A DNA stretch of 64,000 nt from Dugong dugon (GCA_030035585.1 CM057482.1:57788828-57852827); one strand, 5' to 3'. Positions 21,071 through 34,570 are shown, numbered from the stretch's first letter. Numbers and translations: made by a program. The notes: generated by a model not told the origin, from the sequence alone.

Positions 21071-23735
21071 AACCAAGAGATGAAGAAAAATGGCAGCTAT
21101 GTAATTTTTAACTGTGTGCTTTCAATTAGTGTTTAGAATGTCCGCTCTTGAGTTAGTTGTGGTTGTGGAACTTCACAGAAGGAGACTGTCTGGGAGTGTT
21201 AAGCATCTTCTGCAAAAGTAAACCTGTTCTCTTTGCTACAAATGGGGGCAGTGACCTGTCTGAAAGCACACCAGGGGCCGGCCCATTCTCACTTTTTTAC
21301 GGGGGCCCAGGCCCCTTCACTATGCTGATTGGTACACAAAGTCACTGGCACACTGCTCAGGGAAACTGTTCTTAGATTAGTTGACAGCCTTGAGGCCTCT
21401 TAGAACTAATAGAGTGTGTCATCAGCATATGCTGTAAAACTGTCCCTGCCTAAAAGGAGTCCACTCAGCTTCAGAGGTCCCTGAAATTCCTGGAATGTCA
21501 ACAAACACATGCTTTAAGGAGCTAATAAAATTCAACCTTTTAAGTGTTAGGTGGAGTGAGGTTAGTAGAGAGCTTTCCTGATGAATCCCTGCATGTGAGG
21601 GGATTAGATGATCAGAAGGCAGTATTCTCATGCTGAGAGGAATTGAGGTGCTGGGTGGGGTTATACCAGTGAGGAAAGAGTGATTCTTCGTTCATCATCA
21701 CTCTGCCAATTTTGTCAGTTGTCCTGTGTGCTTGAAAGTAGACCAACCTGAGGGCCATAAAGCTCCCTCCTCTCCGTGAAGGGAAGGATACCAGAGTTCT
21801 GCCTTTTGTAAAACTCTCTTCAGCAGTGTGTCTTCTAGCAGATCTGACTGTATGTAATTCTGTGTTTTCCTCCTGAATGGTCCTAATAGGATTCTGAGTT
21901 TCTAGGGAAACCATTAAATATCATTAAACACTCTAAACACTCTGTAGTTTATTTAAGAAGGCTTTAGCAGTGCCTCAGTTCAGTCCAAATAAGTTTGATA
22001 GATGAGAAGGTCATAACACATGGTAGGAATATATTAGGAAAGGCAATTTGCTATTGCTCTCATGTCTGTAATATGTTCTTCTCCCAATAAGGGTAAATAT
22101 ACAGACAAATGTGTCTACACTGGCCAGATGGAAAAGGCAACTTTGTTGAGATGTCATTTTGTCATTTTAACACTATTGGGAGCTTTCACCAAACATGTTT
22201 GTAATTCCATTGCTCCGTCAAGGATGTCTTGAGTGGTTAACTGCACTAAAATGCCATGTTGTGTGGTTTTATACGGTATACTGCACTGGGTGGATTCTAA
22301 ACTCTGTCTGGCCATCTAAATGATTAGTGTTTTTAGTAAACAATGTTCCATTGAAGTAGCTACTCTTTGTTTCTTAAAATCAAACATCAGCTATTACCAC
22401 TTAACCAGAAAACAAGCTATTCAGCTGCATGAGAACTTTCAACAGACTGTTTAGATGATGATCTCAACTCTCCCAAGTTTAATCCATGCATTTATTACTA
22501 ATGTTATTACGTACTAGTCAAACACAGCTAAGAATTTATTATCAGCACCAGTCTCACAGGGAATGCTCAGATTGTTGTATGGAACCATTTCCCTATCTCC
22601 TATCTTCCTGTCCTCTCCAGCCCCGCAGTTTAAAAAAAAAAAAAAAAAAAAGGAGGGAAAACTATGCAACCCTTGGCGACTAAAACTCCAGCTCTGACCC
22701 TGGCTTAGTTGATAAGATGGAGTAAATTGCAGTCTAGCAGGAAGCCAGGTTTTAAAGTCTGTCTGCATTCTGGCGGAGGCCTCTTAATTGGTTCTTCCCC
22801 CAGGGCAGAAAGGCCCCTGAACCATCCCCCGAGAGGTGATCATCCACCCTATGCTGTACGTTTTTGCCGTAGGAGACAGCCATTCTCCAGCAACTCTACA
22901 AAACAATCGTCTCATGCAGCTGGACTATTCTTTCTTCTTCCTACTGCCACTGAACCTACATTTTGCCTTTTGGAGTCTAATGTCTAAATCAAATCCGTTG
23001 TCCATCAGCTGCCTTGCAGACATTTGAGGGCAGTGGTCATGTTTCCGGAGCCTTCCAGGTCCGGGTGATGTCCTTTGTCCTCAGACGCACTCCTGTGATG
23101 GAGCATTCAGACCAGGCCTTCCTAACTGCCTCCTCTGGTTGTGTGTGAGTTTGTCTCTGAGAGGCAGCTCCCCTTGGTAGATAGGAACCAGCTGGGCGGA
23201 GCCACTAGGAAGGTGGCTCCCTGGGGCTTGTGCTTGTGTGCCTGTTGGTGGGTGCACTGACCACTTGGAAATGGCCGTGAGTATTCCAGGCCTCAGCTGG
23301 AAAGCATGGATTTTTTTTTTTTTTTTAACTAGACTTGGATAGTTTAATCAGATATTTTATACACTTTTGTAAGTCCCTTGAGGGCCAGATGTGTTCAGTT
23401 AATATTAATTGATGCTCACTAATGTTTATTGAACTGAAATGTATTTTTTTTAAGATAAAGTAAACTCTAATATAGAAATTTAATAAAATGAAAAGTTAAT
23501 TTATTTGGATCTTATTACTTTATTTGTAAAACAAGTGTATTAGGCTGGAATATATCTGAGATCCCTTTCAGCTCTAATGCTCGTTGATTGATTAAATACA
23601 AGAGAAATCCATAGATCGCAGTTCAGTCTCATGAGAAGTCATATTTTGCACTGCAGAAAGTGGACAGCAGGTAGTGAATTACTCTTTTCCCCCAATGAGG
23701 GACAAGCTGAAAGGATGAAATGTATACTCTAATGA
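21071..23735. other. Single-copy-looking sequence with two homopolymer runs
   Basis: An A-run of 20 lies at 22632-22651 and a T-run of 16 at 23311-23326; neither is attached to a retroelement that I can recognise. Remaining open frames are short and mutually overlapping. No exon or RNA gene could be supported. Confidence 0.45.
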
Positions 23736-23922
23736 CTTGGTGCAAATGGTGAACACACTCATCTGCTAACCAAAAGATTGGTGACCCAGAGGCACCTCAG
23801 AAGAAAGTTCCGGTGATCTACTTCCAAAAAATCAATGATTGAAAACCCGATGGAGCACAGTTCTACTCTGACATACATGGGTCACCATGAATTGGAATCA
23901 ATTGAACAGCAACTTGTTGGTT
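23736..23922 (+). mobile_element. AfroSINE-type SINE, long form, decayed
   Basis: Has 'tggtgcaaatggt', 'ctgctaaccaaaagattgg', the 'cagaggcacctcagaagaaa' middle, 'ctactctgacatacatggg' and a terminal 'ccatgaattggaatcaattg'. The promoter region has lost part of the B box, so it looks old. Confidence 0.85.
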
Positions 23923-26668
23923 AGTGACGCACTCGCCTAAGCCTGGCTAAACCTTGCAAGGCAAAGAAAATTTTGAAAGAAGTGGAAACTTTAAGAACAG
24001 CTTTATTTCCAAATATTGCCAGTGGCTATGCCATCGCCATGACAATATATTACTGTCTTAAGGTGTATTTTTTCAGAATGGAAATCCAAATATTCAGGCA
24101 CATTCTTTTGCCGTAGATGTTGGGAAACTTTGTGCAGTGCTTCAGAAATTGGCGCCAGCTGCCTCACTGGGCTCCTCTGCTGTTAATGTTGTTCCTTCCT
24201 GGTGGAAAGACTCCCAGTCTGAACCCCAGCAATGGCAGGCCTGCACGGGAAGAGAAGGTTCCTGGTGGGATGGCTGTCCTGCACACTCCCCCTCCTCTGT
24301 GTCTGCTTCCCTGAGTGTCCTTTTCTCAAGGGGTGATATCAAACCCACAAAATCTGTCTTTGGCTGCTGTCTAGGGACAGAAAGTTATTGGACAGAAAAA
24401 AGCACCTGGCTGTCCATGATCAGAGATATAATCAAGCAAGTGACTGTTTTTGGAGAAGCATCAAATCAGTTTATGTGCTTCAAGATGCAGACGATCCCTT
24501 GGGTTTAGGGAGATAAGCATGGAAGGAATAGGACACATGAATGTGGGGAGGGGCACGGGGTGCAGGTGGAGGCATAGAGGAGGGACATGTCTCTAAATAG
24601 GTGGCTGAAAGGTGTTGAAAACAATTTATCCTCACTTGAAGTTTTGACTAGGTTTTCCTATAATTACAAAAGAGAAATTTTTACAAATTGAATGGAGTCT
24701 TGACTTGTCCCTCAGGTTTGAGGGTCCAGACTGAGCACAGTGGTAAAGTGTGCTGGGCTCCCTGAGTCTTTATTTAAAATGGTTAGTTGACACAGCTTTT
24801 CCTGTGCTTCACTTAGTCCATGAAATCTGCTGTGAAAATGGCTTGGTGGGGGTGTCTGACCTTCTCTCACTTCCCGAGGGGGAGATAGGAGGATCACCAT
24901 CAGCATCAGCCCAAGGCTGATTCCCGTGAGGCAGAGGTCAGACATGCCTCCTCTCTCCAACCTTTTTACCAATTCTGACACCAGCTATCCCTCCCAGAGC
25001 ACTCTCTACTTCTCTGCTGGGATTGATAATTAGTTACAATGGCCACGCAGAACTCACAGACCATACTCACAGTTATGGGGTTTATAAGGGAGGTAACAGG
25101 TTACAGTTAAGGTTTAGAAAGGATTCAGAATATGTTAATGTAAAATTGAGATACTAATGTCTAATCAGTTTAATCAGTAAACTTGACTCCTCCAAAAGAG
25201 TCACCAAGAAAAGAGGCTTACTTAACTTGTCATCTCTTCTGAGAAGGACTCAGGACCATGTCGGACAGCACAGGTTCTCCACACTGTATTCTTCATGGCA
25301 CAACCCTGTTGACTGTTTTGTAACTCATCATAACTGGTATTTATGTTCTTGTGTTGCCTACCCCAGCCCCCGTAAGGCAAAAGGAAAGTTTATTTATCAC
25401 TGTATAAATTGCATTTAGTCTAAAGAACAAACTAATGATCCAGTCAGCAAACAGATGCATGCGTTCGATTCCTCTTATTACTTGTATAACAAAATTCTTC
25501 ATTAGGCCTTTGCAGTCATCTCTGGAGTGAGGCTTTCAGCTAACAGGGAGTGGGGATTGGAGTCTTCAAAAACCTGCTCCTCCACATGCATCTGTATTTC
25601 TGAAACTTGAAATGACGTGAAGTTTTCACATTATCATGGGAAGAGCTGAAGGCAGAATTTCAGGAGTGTGTGAGTTTTCCTTCCACAGATTGGTCAGTGA
25701 TATTTATTAGTGGTCAGGACACATGGGACTGATTTCTCTCCTTTCCGTGGATTCCCTGAAAGTCTGTTTTACAGAAGAGAAGGGTCTCTGTTGCTCTTAT
25801 CTGTGACATTCCATGGGTTTGAAGCAGCAGTTTTACAAGGGAATTGGGGTCAGCTCAAATTATCTTTAGATTTTTGTTTCCAGGGAAGTAACAAGAAGAG
25901 AGAAGAGGCCAAAAGAGAACTCAGCTGACTGCAGCCTGGCTCTGAGGCAGCTCTCTGGGAGTCCTGCCATCACTGCTAACAACCAGACTGCAGTCTGAGA
26001 GAGCCCAGCGCTTCACATGCTTCTTTTTGAAAAACAATTGAAAAATAACCTGGGCATACTTTCAGCTTTTATCTCCACCAGAATTCTCTGTGGGGGAAGT
26101 TAACTAGATAGTTACAACATTGTGTGAACTTGTGTTTTCATATGGAGAAAATCCTACTCAATTTTGACATGATAACTTGGATTTATACTTTCAAAGGATA
26201 AAAAAAAATTCTCTGCAAGAAGGCGGCATTTACCTCCTATGTACATTTCCGGTAACTGCCTAATTTTACACCAGCATTCTTTTGTAACTTTACTCAATGA
26301 TAGCTGAAATAAGTGAGCCATATTGGGATAGGCAATTTTCAAGGATTAATGATTAGGTTTGTGGAACAAAGAATCATTTGGTTATTGGTATTCATGGTAT
26401 TCCAAGCTTCTCTGAGATTTCTCTTTTTTCTATCCCCCCATAGAGCTAGAAGTTCTTACTGTTCATATAAACTTTGCTTAATACTAGCTGCATATCTTTT
26501 GAGCAGCAAAGATGTCATCAGTTTTAGATATTGCATCTTTTTCTTCATATCCTTGAAGTTGTGGTATCCTTTTATTCGGTGTCTATGGCTTTTGGAGGCA
26601 CAGTATTACTTAAACTTTGCTGGTCAATAGTTTAGGAGGTCAGTTGACCCAACCCTTAGATAAGGGGG

Positions 26669-26669
<1 letters not shown>
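23923..26669. other. Single-copy-looking sequence, no gene recognised
   Basis: No recent repeat is visible. An open frame of 123 codons at 24137-24508 is overlapped by other frames and shows no domain; I treat it as chance. The part around 25020-25590 has a vaguely LTR-like texture, but no ends or duplications could be found. Confidence 0.4.

Positions 26670-26722
<53 letters not shown>
26670..26722 (+). repeat. (CA)n microsatellite, about 26 units
   Basis: An uninterrupted AC dinucleotide run of roughly 53 bases sits in otherwise non-repetitive sequence. The absence of interruptions suggests it is length-polymorphic. Confidence 0.97.
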
Positions 26723-26724
<2 letters not shown>

Positions 26725-28774
26725 CACTCACATTTTGGAATAAATGGGACTATTTTTGAGGAGATGTTAAGACATGTTTATAATACAATCCAAATATCCC
26801 TGGAAGAAAAAAGTAGTACAGGCATAATTAAAATGGAAAATTTTAAAAGTAGACTCCAGGCCACTTAAAGGCATCTCAGGAAAGAGCAACATTTACACTT
26901 GCCCAGAAAGATCTGATAATCTCGCAGCAGGAGTTACAGACAGGAGGCCCAAGAACACAGATTCAGGGAGAAGTCATGTTGGTTGACATGGATGGCATGG
27001 ACCTGGCCAAGATCTGGAGGTCCCACTTGGAGTGCTTTTCCTAGATGCTTGCTCCATTTTATCTTAAAAAATAGAATCATTTTCATGTGTATGCTTCCAG
27101 AATAATCCTCTTCCTGATTTTATCCTGTTGAATTCTACATTGCTAGTTCTAGGAGAGAAGAAATTTATAATAGTTGTTTAAAATGGGAAATAGCATGTCT
27201 AGGGTGAATGGAGACAAACAGAAACGAAAACAAGCAATGAACAAATATACCAACATCTTCAGTGTGAGCATGGCTTTGGCGGTTTGAGTGAGACCTGAGT
27301 GTGGACAGGGAAAGGAGTGGTGGGAGGGGAGCAGAGAGGCTGGCAGGTGTGTTCTGAGAAGTACCTAGAAGGACAGGCTGGCTGGTAACAGCTGCCTTAA
27401 TTTTTGACCCTGCTTCCAACTCAGTACCAACCAGAGAAAGCCAAATATACCCGTTTAGCCAATCACATAGGACCATCTGTTCTAGTTAGCCCACCCCCAG
27501 CTTACCCATGCCATTGGCCTCCAATCAGGGCATACTTTCCTTTCTTCCTCAAGAAAGCTTTCCTGCCTGATTTTGTGTCTCTGCCAGAGAAAGTGAAGGT
27601 GGCTGATTCCCTTCCTATAGCAAATAAATAGCCTTTGCTTGTTCTTATTTGGGTGTTTATCTATTTCCATAATTTGGGCAGGGGGAAAGGGGGTGGAGTG
27701 GTAGGACTGAAGTCATAGGGCTGGGTGGGGTGGGCGGCAGCAGGACAGGGCATGGCAGGCCTGGCCTTCTTTGATGATGGGAAGCTATGGGGGTGTTTGA
27801 GCAGGATCCCCATCTCTGGGTGGAAGCTCCATGTACCAACATTGTCCTTCCATGTGGCTGTTTCCAGAGTTAACTTGAAGCAGGTGGCAGAGACCATAAG
27901 ATCAGCGTCTTTGCACCAGCCACGTAAGGGGCTTCCATGGTTGATGACTACTGACAGCGTGGCCTCTGCAGTACAGAAAGGACTGGAGCAAAAATAAGGT
28001 GCAAAAAGACCGGTGAACAGCCTGGTATCCCCTTTGCTTGCCTTCCATGATGCCTCAGTTCCCTTCAGGACACCCAGGGAATTTGGGGCATGTCCATGTC
28101 ATGTGGATTGAAGGGCACTGACTGCAGATATAAAGCAGGGTCATCAGCAGACAGCTGATCTGCTTGATTGACTAAGTCATTTAACAGCCTGCCATAGACA
28201 GGACCTCAGAGCACGTGTCTCTGGAGAAGTGTTTTCGAGAGGCTGAAGATGGAGAGCAAAGGGCAAAGATGCTCCGAGGGCAGGAAGATTCCAATTTGGG
28301 GATTACGGCAGAACCCATGGAAGGGAGGTGCTTCCTACCCACTGGTGCCACAGGACTCTCTGGCCTTAGCAAGACTACACATTAATATAACCACACAGAT
28401 GCACTTAATATGTTTTAACTTGTAATTCGACTCTATCTCAACTGTTACTACTTGCTTGGGAAATCATTGCTAAATTTCACTGCATTTTGTGGAATCGGTC
28501 ATACGGTCATAATAGCAGATAAAGCCAATTTGTGCACAAAGGTGTTTTGACATTATTTTTGGTGGTTAAATTAAAAAATAAATTGTAAATGTGTAATGGT
28601 AGAAAAGTAAAATGAAGTATGGCAATTCCATACTGAACTTTTAATTCACTGGCATAACGTTTATTTACGTTTTAGAATTAAGGGGAAAATACAGGAATCA
28701 AAACTTACAGACATACCCATCCCTTCTCTTTCACTTCCTCTGTGTGCATACATTTGTGGCTGAGTCTGTGCTTA

Positions 28775-28945
28775 TATATAAAAATGTATAAGGGAAAGAC
28801 TAGAAGGGTACAGACTAAAATGTAAATAGTAGGTGTTTCTAGGAAATAGGATTATGGCTGATTGAAAGTGATTTCTGCATACTTTACTGAATGTTTCAAA
28901 TGTACAGAATCTGGATGACTCACAATTAGAATTAGAAAAAGCAGA
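28775..28945 (+). repeat. Possible ancient L1M/HAL1-type 3'-end fragment
   Basis: The order 'aagggtacagactaaaatgt', 'aatagtaggtgtttctagga', 'ttatggctgattgaaagtga' and a later 'tacagaatctggatgactca' follows the outline of a common mammalian fossil LINE 3' end known from memory. Divergence is high, so the family and ends are uncertain. Confidence 0.35.
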
Positions 28946-30564
28946 CCTTATTTAGAAGTACTATTCACCTCCTCATTTCATAGTGTACATATATCATGTT
29001 AAAATCTGTACAAAAATAAAACAACTCGGTAATCTGTACACATTAAAGGGACAAGAACAGGGAGGTTGCTGGGCCGCCTGCATGTCTGCTTTTCCAGACA
29101 TGATTCTTGTCCTGGACAGAGCCTGTTATCAAATGTCCTCCAGTATTTGGTAATTCCCTCATTTCAGTGGAAAGCTACAAGTGGCAACCCCCAAAAGAAG
29201 CTGGAAGAGAAGTGAGTTAGAGAAAGCAGGGTGGGTATGCCATTGTGATGAGAAGACAAGCAGGGCAAGGAAGAGGCAGATGATCACCTGGTGTCCCTGG
29301 AGGGAAATGACTCCCCAGGTGGGGAGGGGAAGGTGGGTGGTTTCCATGCACATCACCTTCTCTGCAAAACAAAACATTTTGCAGCCTCCTCATGTGGCAC
29401 AGGGACTGTTCTGGAACATTATCAAGTAGTTATGAACATCTGCCAAGGTGTGGGTGTCTGTTGTTAGCATGCAGAGAAACTATGTATGATATGACCTTCT
29501 GCTGCCCCAGGGGTTCTTCTCTGTGCAGGCAGACTGCTCTGGAAGTGCCCCGGGATGCCCTCTCTTCTCTGATTGCTGACACACCCTTCATAAGTCTTAT
29601 GAATAAAGTGTTTACATCAACAAAACTCCTTCCACTGCACTTTTGAGAATGGGATTATGCTGGTCGCCAACAGTCTGAAGAGTTTTTGGCCATTTCATGC
29701 TCCTGACCTTTCTTACCTTAGAGATGGACATAGTGGATTTGTGAGGTTTTAAGGCCTGCGGTGGTTGGCATGAACAAGCCAGAACCCCCTGCTCAGCCCT
29801 AGGCAATCTACAGCTTAGGCCTCTTGGGAGGTCAAGATGAAGGGAGCTGCCAGGATGTGTTTAATTAGCAAGTAGAACTTTTCGAAATAAGGCATCAAAG
29901 TAAATGTTTCAATGAAGGGTGGCTACATTTTATTCCTAGCTGGGGGTGGGGGGAGTGCTACCCAGTTAGGGCCCTTTGTATGTAGACAGAGCCACAGAGC
30001 ATCCTTCTGGCTGAAGCCACTTCCTCTCTGCAGGAATAGAGTGACTGGGCCCTGTTCCCTGACCTCCAGAACACAGTCCTGTGGCCCAGTGACAGCAGGC
30101 TTGGCTGCTGCATTTTATTTTTTCTTCTATCTGACTAACTTGAAAAATGTCACTTGTCTGAACTTGCAGTCACTGTCTGATGTTTTTCAAAATCTGGGCT
30201 ACCTTGTATCCTAGGCAACCGTTGGGAATAAAGACAATTGACAGCAGGAGGCCTCCTGTGTGTTTCTGTCACAGCCCCTCATCCCTGCCAAGAGTCACCT
30301 TGTTGGGGCTGAAGCTGCCAGCAGCCAGTGGGGTTTGGCATTGCAGTGTACCTGGAGGCCAAGGAGTGAAGTTCTCCACCCCTTTACGTGTTCCCAGCTC
30401 CCTCCCTGCTGTTCCTGGTGCAGCAGGCTTTAGGAAGTTGTGCCAGCTGAGGAGGAGGACATGTGTAGTGTGTGTTAGTGTTAGTCAGTGGCACACTCCC
30501 CAGCTCTCTGCTTTGTTGTTCGTGCCAGTGAATGCACCAATGACACAGCAGAACTGAGGGGTCC

Positions 30565-30732
30565 TCGTCAGAAAAGCCAGTTGATCCATCATGATGCGAG
30601 GCTGTAGCTGGATAAATTTCCAGCTCCCAGCAGCCGGTCCGGAAATGTGATTGCGCTTCATTAACTTGGACAGTCTGCACATGACAGGCGTGCCAGGACA
30701 CATGAAATGCTGCTAGCATCGCCCTCTTCCGG
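30565..30732. promoter_or_regulatory. CpG-retaining, repeat-free block (candidate conserved element)
   Basis: Eight CpG dinucleotides occur in about 168 bp (for example in GCCGGTCCGG near 30633), while most of the window has one per several hundred bases outside young repeats. No repeat family is recognised across it. CpG retention can reflect selection or lack of germline methylation, but no specific factor or gene can be named. It could also be chance. Confidence 0.25.
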
Positions 30733-31614
30733 TTTAGTATGTTTAGAGTGGGTTTTTCTCTTTCAGTGATAAAAGCAATACACTGGAAAGCTACCCACTC
30801 TAAATACACTGAAGACCTCTCTTCCAGAGACTCTAGAAATGTCATGTTTGCAGTCAGATATTGATATTTACTCTGAATTTCAGTTGTTAAGATGTTACCT
30901 TCTCAAAGTGTGTCTTGGAGTTTGAGCATTTCATTCAGGAGCTTGAAGAGATGTTCTGGTGAGTGTCAGTGGCTTTCCTCTGTCACAGGTGTGATGATAA
31001 AGAAGAACAACCACGGCACTTCTCTCAGGCTGTGCAAACTCAGACAGTAAAGCCTCTCAAGACCTTCTCTGACTGGGGCCAGCTCAGGGCATGTGCAGAG
31101 CAGCCTAGGCCCTGTCCGACCAAGTCAGGACAACATCTAAGCCGTCAGCCAGGCTGGGCCTGTCTTCTTACAGCATTGCTTTCTTCATCCAGCCATTAGA
31201 AATAAGGACTGACAACAGCAATCCATTTCCAATTTTGCTGCTAGGAGTGCCAGCTCCCTCTCTCCCACTGTCTATGGCCCTGAAGGCTGGAGCCTCTCCT
31301 CTTAAGCTTTCTCAGGGTCTCAACACTCTTACCTGCAGGGCAATACAGGAACTGGTTTTCATTTTATACATGTAATTTCTCTGTGCAGACCAAATCCATG
31401 TTGCAATATTTTGAAGTACAGGTTGTCTCCAGCATCCCATCACTTCTTTTGAAGTAGCTTCTTATTTTGGGAAGCTCATTTCTAGCTACCCAGGCGTTAT
31501 TCTTAATCTAGGATTTTATGGGACACTCAAAACAGGCCCAGATATTGCCTTTCCCGAGGGACATTTTCGTTTTGCTTGATATTGTCAACCTTTAAGATCT
31601 TTGTTAATTACGGC

Positions 31615-31730
31615 GTGCTAATTGTTGTAACAGATAGACTCCAAGCTGTACAATGGCTCGAACAATACTGGTCTGTTTCTTGCCCAAGTGACAGTACTGG
31701 GTAGAATGATGGTGGAGTAGGCTTATGCTA
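31615..31730 (+). repeat. Possible ancient interspersed repeat fragment
   Basis: The opening 'tgctaattgttgtaacagat' followed by 'ggctcgaacaatac' and 'tttcttgcccaagtgacagt' resembles the fossil repeat suspected at 11484. Recognition is by memory only. Confidence 0.3.
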
Positions 31731-31829
31731 ATTTTAAGACATGTTCAAACTTTTAAAACAAATATATTTTACTTGCAACTGGTCGAATGTGCAGGCTTTA
31801 AGTTGATTGAGCTACACTGTGAGATTCTC

Positions 31830-31925
31830 AAGCAGAGAAACAGGATCTTGTTTATTCTGGGAACTCAGTCCCAAGGGTAATGTCCACCACACAGCAGGAG
31901 CTCAGTGCTGGCTTATGGAATGACT
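31830..31925 (+). repeat. Possible L2 3'-end fragment
   Basis: A pattern of 'acaggatcttgtttattctg', 'ccaccacacagcaggagctc' and 'tggaatgactga' follows the known L2 3' end (highest amount, then 'cagtaggtgctcaataaat...gaatgaatga'). Short and diverged. Confidence 0.4.
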
Positions 31926-32674
31926 GAGCTCTGCAATTCATCCTTGTTTCAGCACATAAATGAAAGCACCCCAGGAAGGTAACAGCTTTGGTCAGCAGCA
32001 GGCAGAGAACTCTTTCTGTGCAGTCTGTATGAGAAACTCATCCTGTCCTCTCAGTAATTCCCTGAATCCAAAAGAGTCCAACAATCCAAGACACAGAGAG
32101 TAAAGCTACAAAAGATTTTCAAAGTCGTATAATTTAGTACCTTCTTTTAAGTCACATGAAAGGAAATGTGATATTTGCTATCTAGAAAGATTTACAGGCC
32201 ATTTTGTAGTAGATGAAAGGTTAATTTTGCATGGGAGATCCAGATGGGCTTCCTGGAGGAAGTGATGTTGGTGCTTGATGGATACCTTCCCTGCCAGGCA
32301 GTGTGAGGGGAGGGCCCCACAGTCTAGAGGAGCCACAGTATGAAGGTCATGCTGTGGGTGCGTCCTTATGCATACATCTTGTCTACCCTCTGCCAACCCC
32401 TTCAGGGGTGAGATGCGAATCTTGCAGGGGCCGCGCTCTTGGTGTTTATCTGTCATGTAGAGTTTACGTGTATCACTGTAATGAGTGCTGTGGAGTCAGG
32501 CTTGTTTTCATGGGCTTTGTGAAGTCTTTAACCTCTGGATGCCCCGCTTTCTGATCGTTGCCACCACTCTTCCACACGATATTGGTCACAGAGGGCATGC
32601 TGGCACCATGTTTTCCTTGGTTCAGAGAGACTCAGAGCTGGGTGGGCCTTAAAGACTACCTCATCTAACCCCTC

Positions 32675-33140
32675 TGTGGTGGACTGAAAAGTGACCCCCC
32701 AATGGATAACTACATCACAACCCTGGAAGCTGTGAATATGACCTTATTTGTAAAAAGGGTTTTTGTAAATATATTAAGAATCTTGAGGATCATCCTGAAT
32801 TATCTGCGTGGGCCTTAAATCCAATGACAAGTGTCCTTACGAGAGAAAGGCAGGGGGAGATTTGAAGCAGACAAAAGAGGACAAGACACAGATATACAGA
32901 CGAGAAGGTGACCTGAAGATGGAGGCAGTGACTAATTGATGGGGCCATGGCCAGGGAGAGGTGACAGCTGCCAGAGCTGGAAGAGGCAAGAAAGCCTCCT
33001 GTACAGCCTTCGGAGGGAGTGTGGCCCTGCCACTCTTTGATTTTGGACCTCTGGACTCTAGAACTGTGAGAAAATAAATTTCTGTTGTTTTTAGCCACCA
33101 AGTTTGTAATTTGGTATGTCAGCCACAGGAAACTAATCTA
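32675..33140 (+). mobile_element. Solo LTR, MLT1-type (ERVL-MaLR)
   Basis: Opens TGTGGTGGACTGAAAAGTGA, keeps 'aatatgaccttatttg', 'gtgggccttaaatccaatga', 'tgtccttacgag', and closes with the diagnostic 'agaactgtgagaaaataaat' polyadenylation region and 'ttctgttgttttta'. A 5-bp imperfect duplication flanks it (CCCTC at 32670, CCATC at 33141). No internal region is present. This matches the mammal-wide MLT1 LTR family. Confidence 0.85.
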
Positions 33141-34393
33141 CCATCCTTATTGACAAATGTAGGACTGAGTTTGAAAGCATTTGAGGAGCTGCCCAGCAGC
33201 CTCAGTGACCAGGGCAGGATGGCCCCGACTTGGCCTCCCTCCTGAGAGCTCACCCATGGCCCTGAATTTGAGTTGTGTAATTCTGCCATGGCTGACTCCT
33301 GCCATACTTGTCTTCCTCTGTCACTTTCCAGAACCGCTGTGCAGGGAGGCCAAGCAGGCAGCAGTCTGGCAAGATAGTGACTGGTGGTTGGAGGGAGCTA
33401 CCCTGCCCCAAGGGGTGCAGTTTCTTGCAGCTCTGTGCACGTCCAGCTCACTTGGCTTAGCGGTGTCACAGCAGTCCTCATGGGGGGCAGGCTCTCGGAC
33501 TCCTCAGGGCTTTTCTTGAACAGGAATTAGGATGAAAATACCCAGGTGCAACCAGGGCCATCCCAGGCCCTCTGCACTTTCCAGAGCAGCTGGACTAGTA
33601 TCCTCTCATTATTTTTTCTATTCTGTTCTATTCTGGGGCACATTGTCTTTACAAGTGCCAAAACAAATGGGGACTAATTTGCAAATGCCCCTCATGGCTT
33701 AATTGGCTGCTGCATGTGTGCTGACCTTTGTGTGGAGCAAACAGCAGGCAGGAAAATGAAACTTCTCCTCACGTCCTTCAGGCCCTTCAGCCCTGTTCCT
33801 CTCAACTCCCAGAGAATTTGGAGGAAATTGGGTACCGAGGAAACAAACCATTTCCTAAGGTGGCCAGTGAGTCGCCAGGCTCTGTAATGATCACCCATCT
33901 CTACTCTGACTCAGCTGTGGACCACTTTGGGAATAAAAGGGAGGGATATTTCTTGTCCTAAACAGTATTTAAGACTGAGCTCTGTGAGTATCAGAGAAAA
34001 AGGGAAGCTCACAGTGAACTGCTGTGGAAAGCAGTTTAAAGCATCTGACAGAGCCCAGAAAACACACGTGGGTGTGCTGGCCCTGGCTTGGTCCTCAAGG
34101 GCTACCTCCAGCTGGGCAAGTCAGGCCACATCAGAGGCATGAAATGTCCGGTGTCTGGGTTTCCCCTGGGCTCTCAGTGATGCATAATACACAGCGTTTG
34201 ACTTGTTTCACTTCATCATTTTGGGTTTTGATCTTTACTCAGTTCTTCTCAATGATATTTCCAACTTTTGAAAACTGAGTGATTTGCTCCTCTCTATGCT
34301 GTGGAAAAACACATTTCATTGGGTAGAAAAAATGTGCTTTCACCATAACTTATTATGAAATCTGTAGAAATAAAATAACACTATGATAGAAAC
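33141..34393. other. Single-copy-looking sequence, no gene recognised
   Basis: No repeat is recognised. The open frame at 33181-33519 (112 codons) lacks any domain and is probably chance. Confidence 0.4.
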
Positions 34394-34570
34394 GGGGTCC
34401 CTGGGTGGCACAAATGGTTAAACGCTCAGCTGCTAACTGAAATACTGGAGGTTCGAGTTCACCCAGAGAGAGAAAAATCAGTCATTGAAAACCATGTGCT
34501 CCAGCACAGTTCTACTCTAACACACACGGGGTCACCAGGAGTCAGAATCGACTCAATGGCAACTGGTTAT
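34394..34570 (+). mobile_element. AfroSINE-type SINE, long form
   Basis: Starts 'ggggtccctgggtggcacaa', B-box-like GGTTCGAGTTC near 34450, then an internal deletion of the 'cctcggaagaaagg' segment, and ends 'caggagtcagaatcgactca' plus 'atggcaactggtta'. The well-kept 3' end suggests moderate age. Confidence 0.9.

Larger units (their letters stand above)
26723..32674. other. Longest largely repeat-free stretch
   Basis: No recent SINE, L1 or LTR is visible across about 6 kb, though old fragments at 28775-28945, 31615-31730 and 31830-31925 are likely. Average CpG content is low except near 30565-30732. The longest frames (153 codons minus strand at 30384-30845, 125 codons plus strand at 30180-30557) overlap on opposite strands and show no recognised family. 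If the window holds regulatory sequence or a missed exon, this is the likeliest place. Confidence 0.45.

Noticed and set aside
22632-22651. Poly-A run as a processed pseudogene tail
   Set aside because: Upstream sequence shows no mRNA-like frame or flanking duplication that I could find.
25020-25590. Possible LTR of an unknown retrovirus
   Set aside because: Texture only; no TG...CA ends, duplication or polyadenylation layout could be found.
30384-30845. 153-codon minus-strand frame as an exon
   Set aside because: It overlaps a plus-strand frame of similar size, has no recognisable domain or convincing splice signals, and length alone is not enough.
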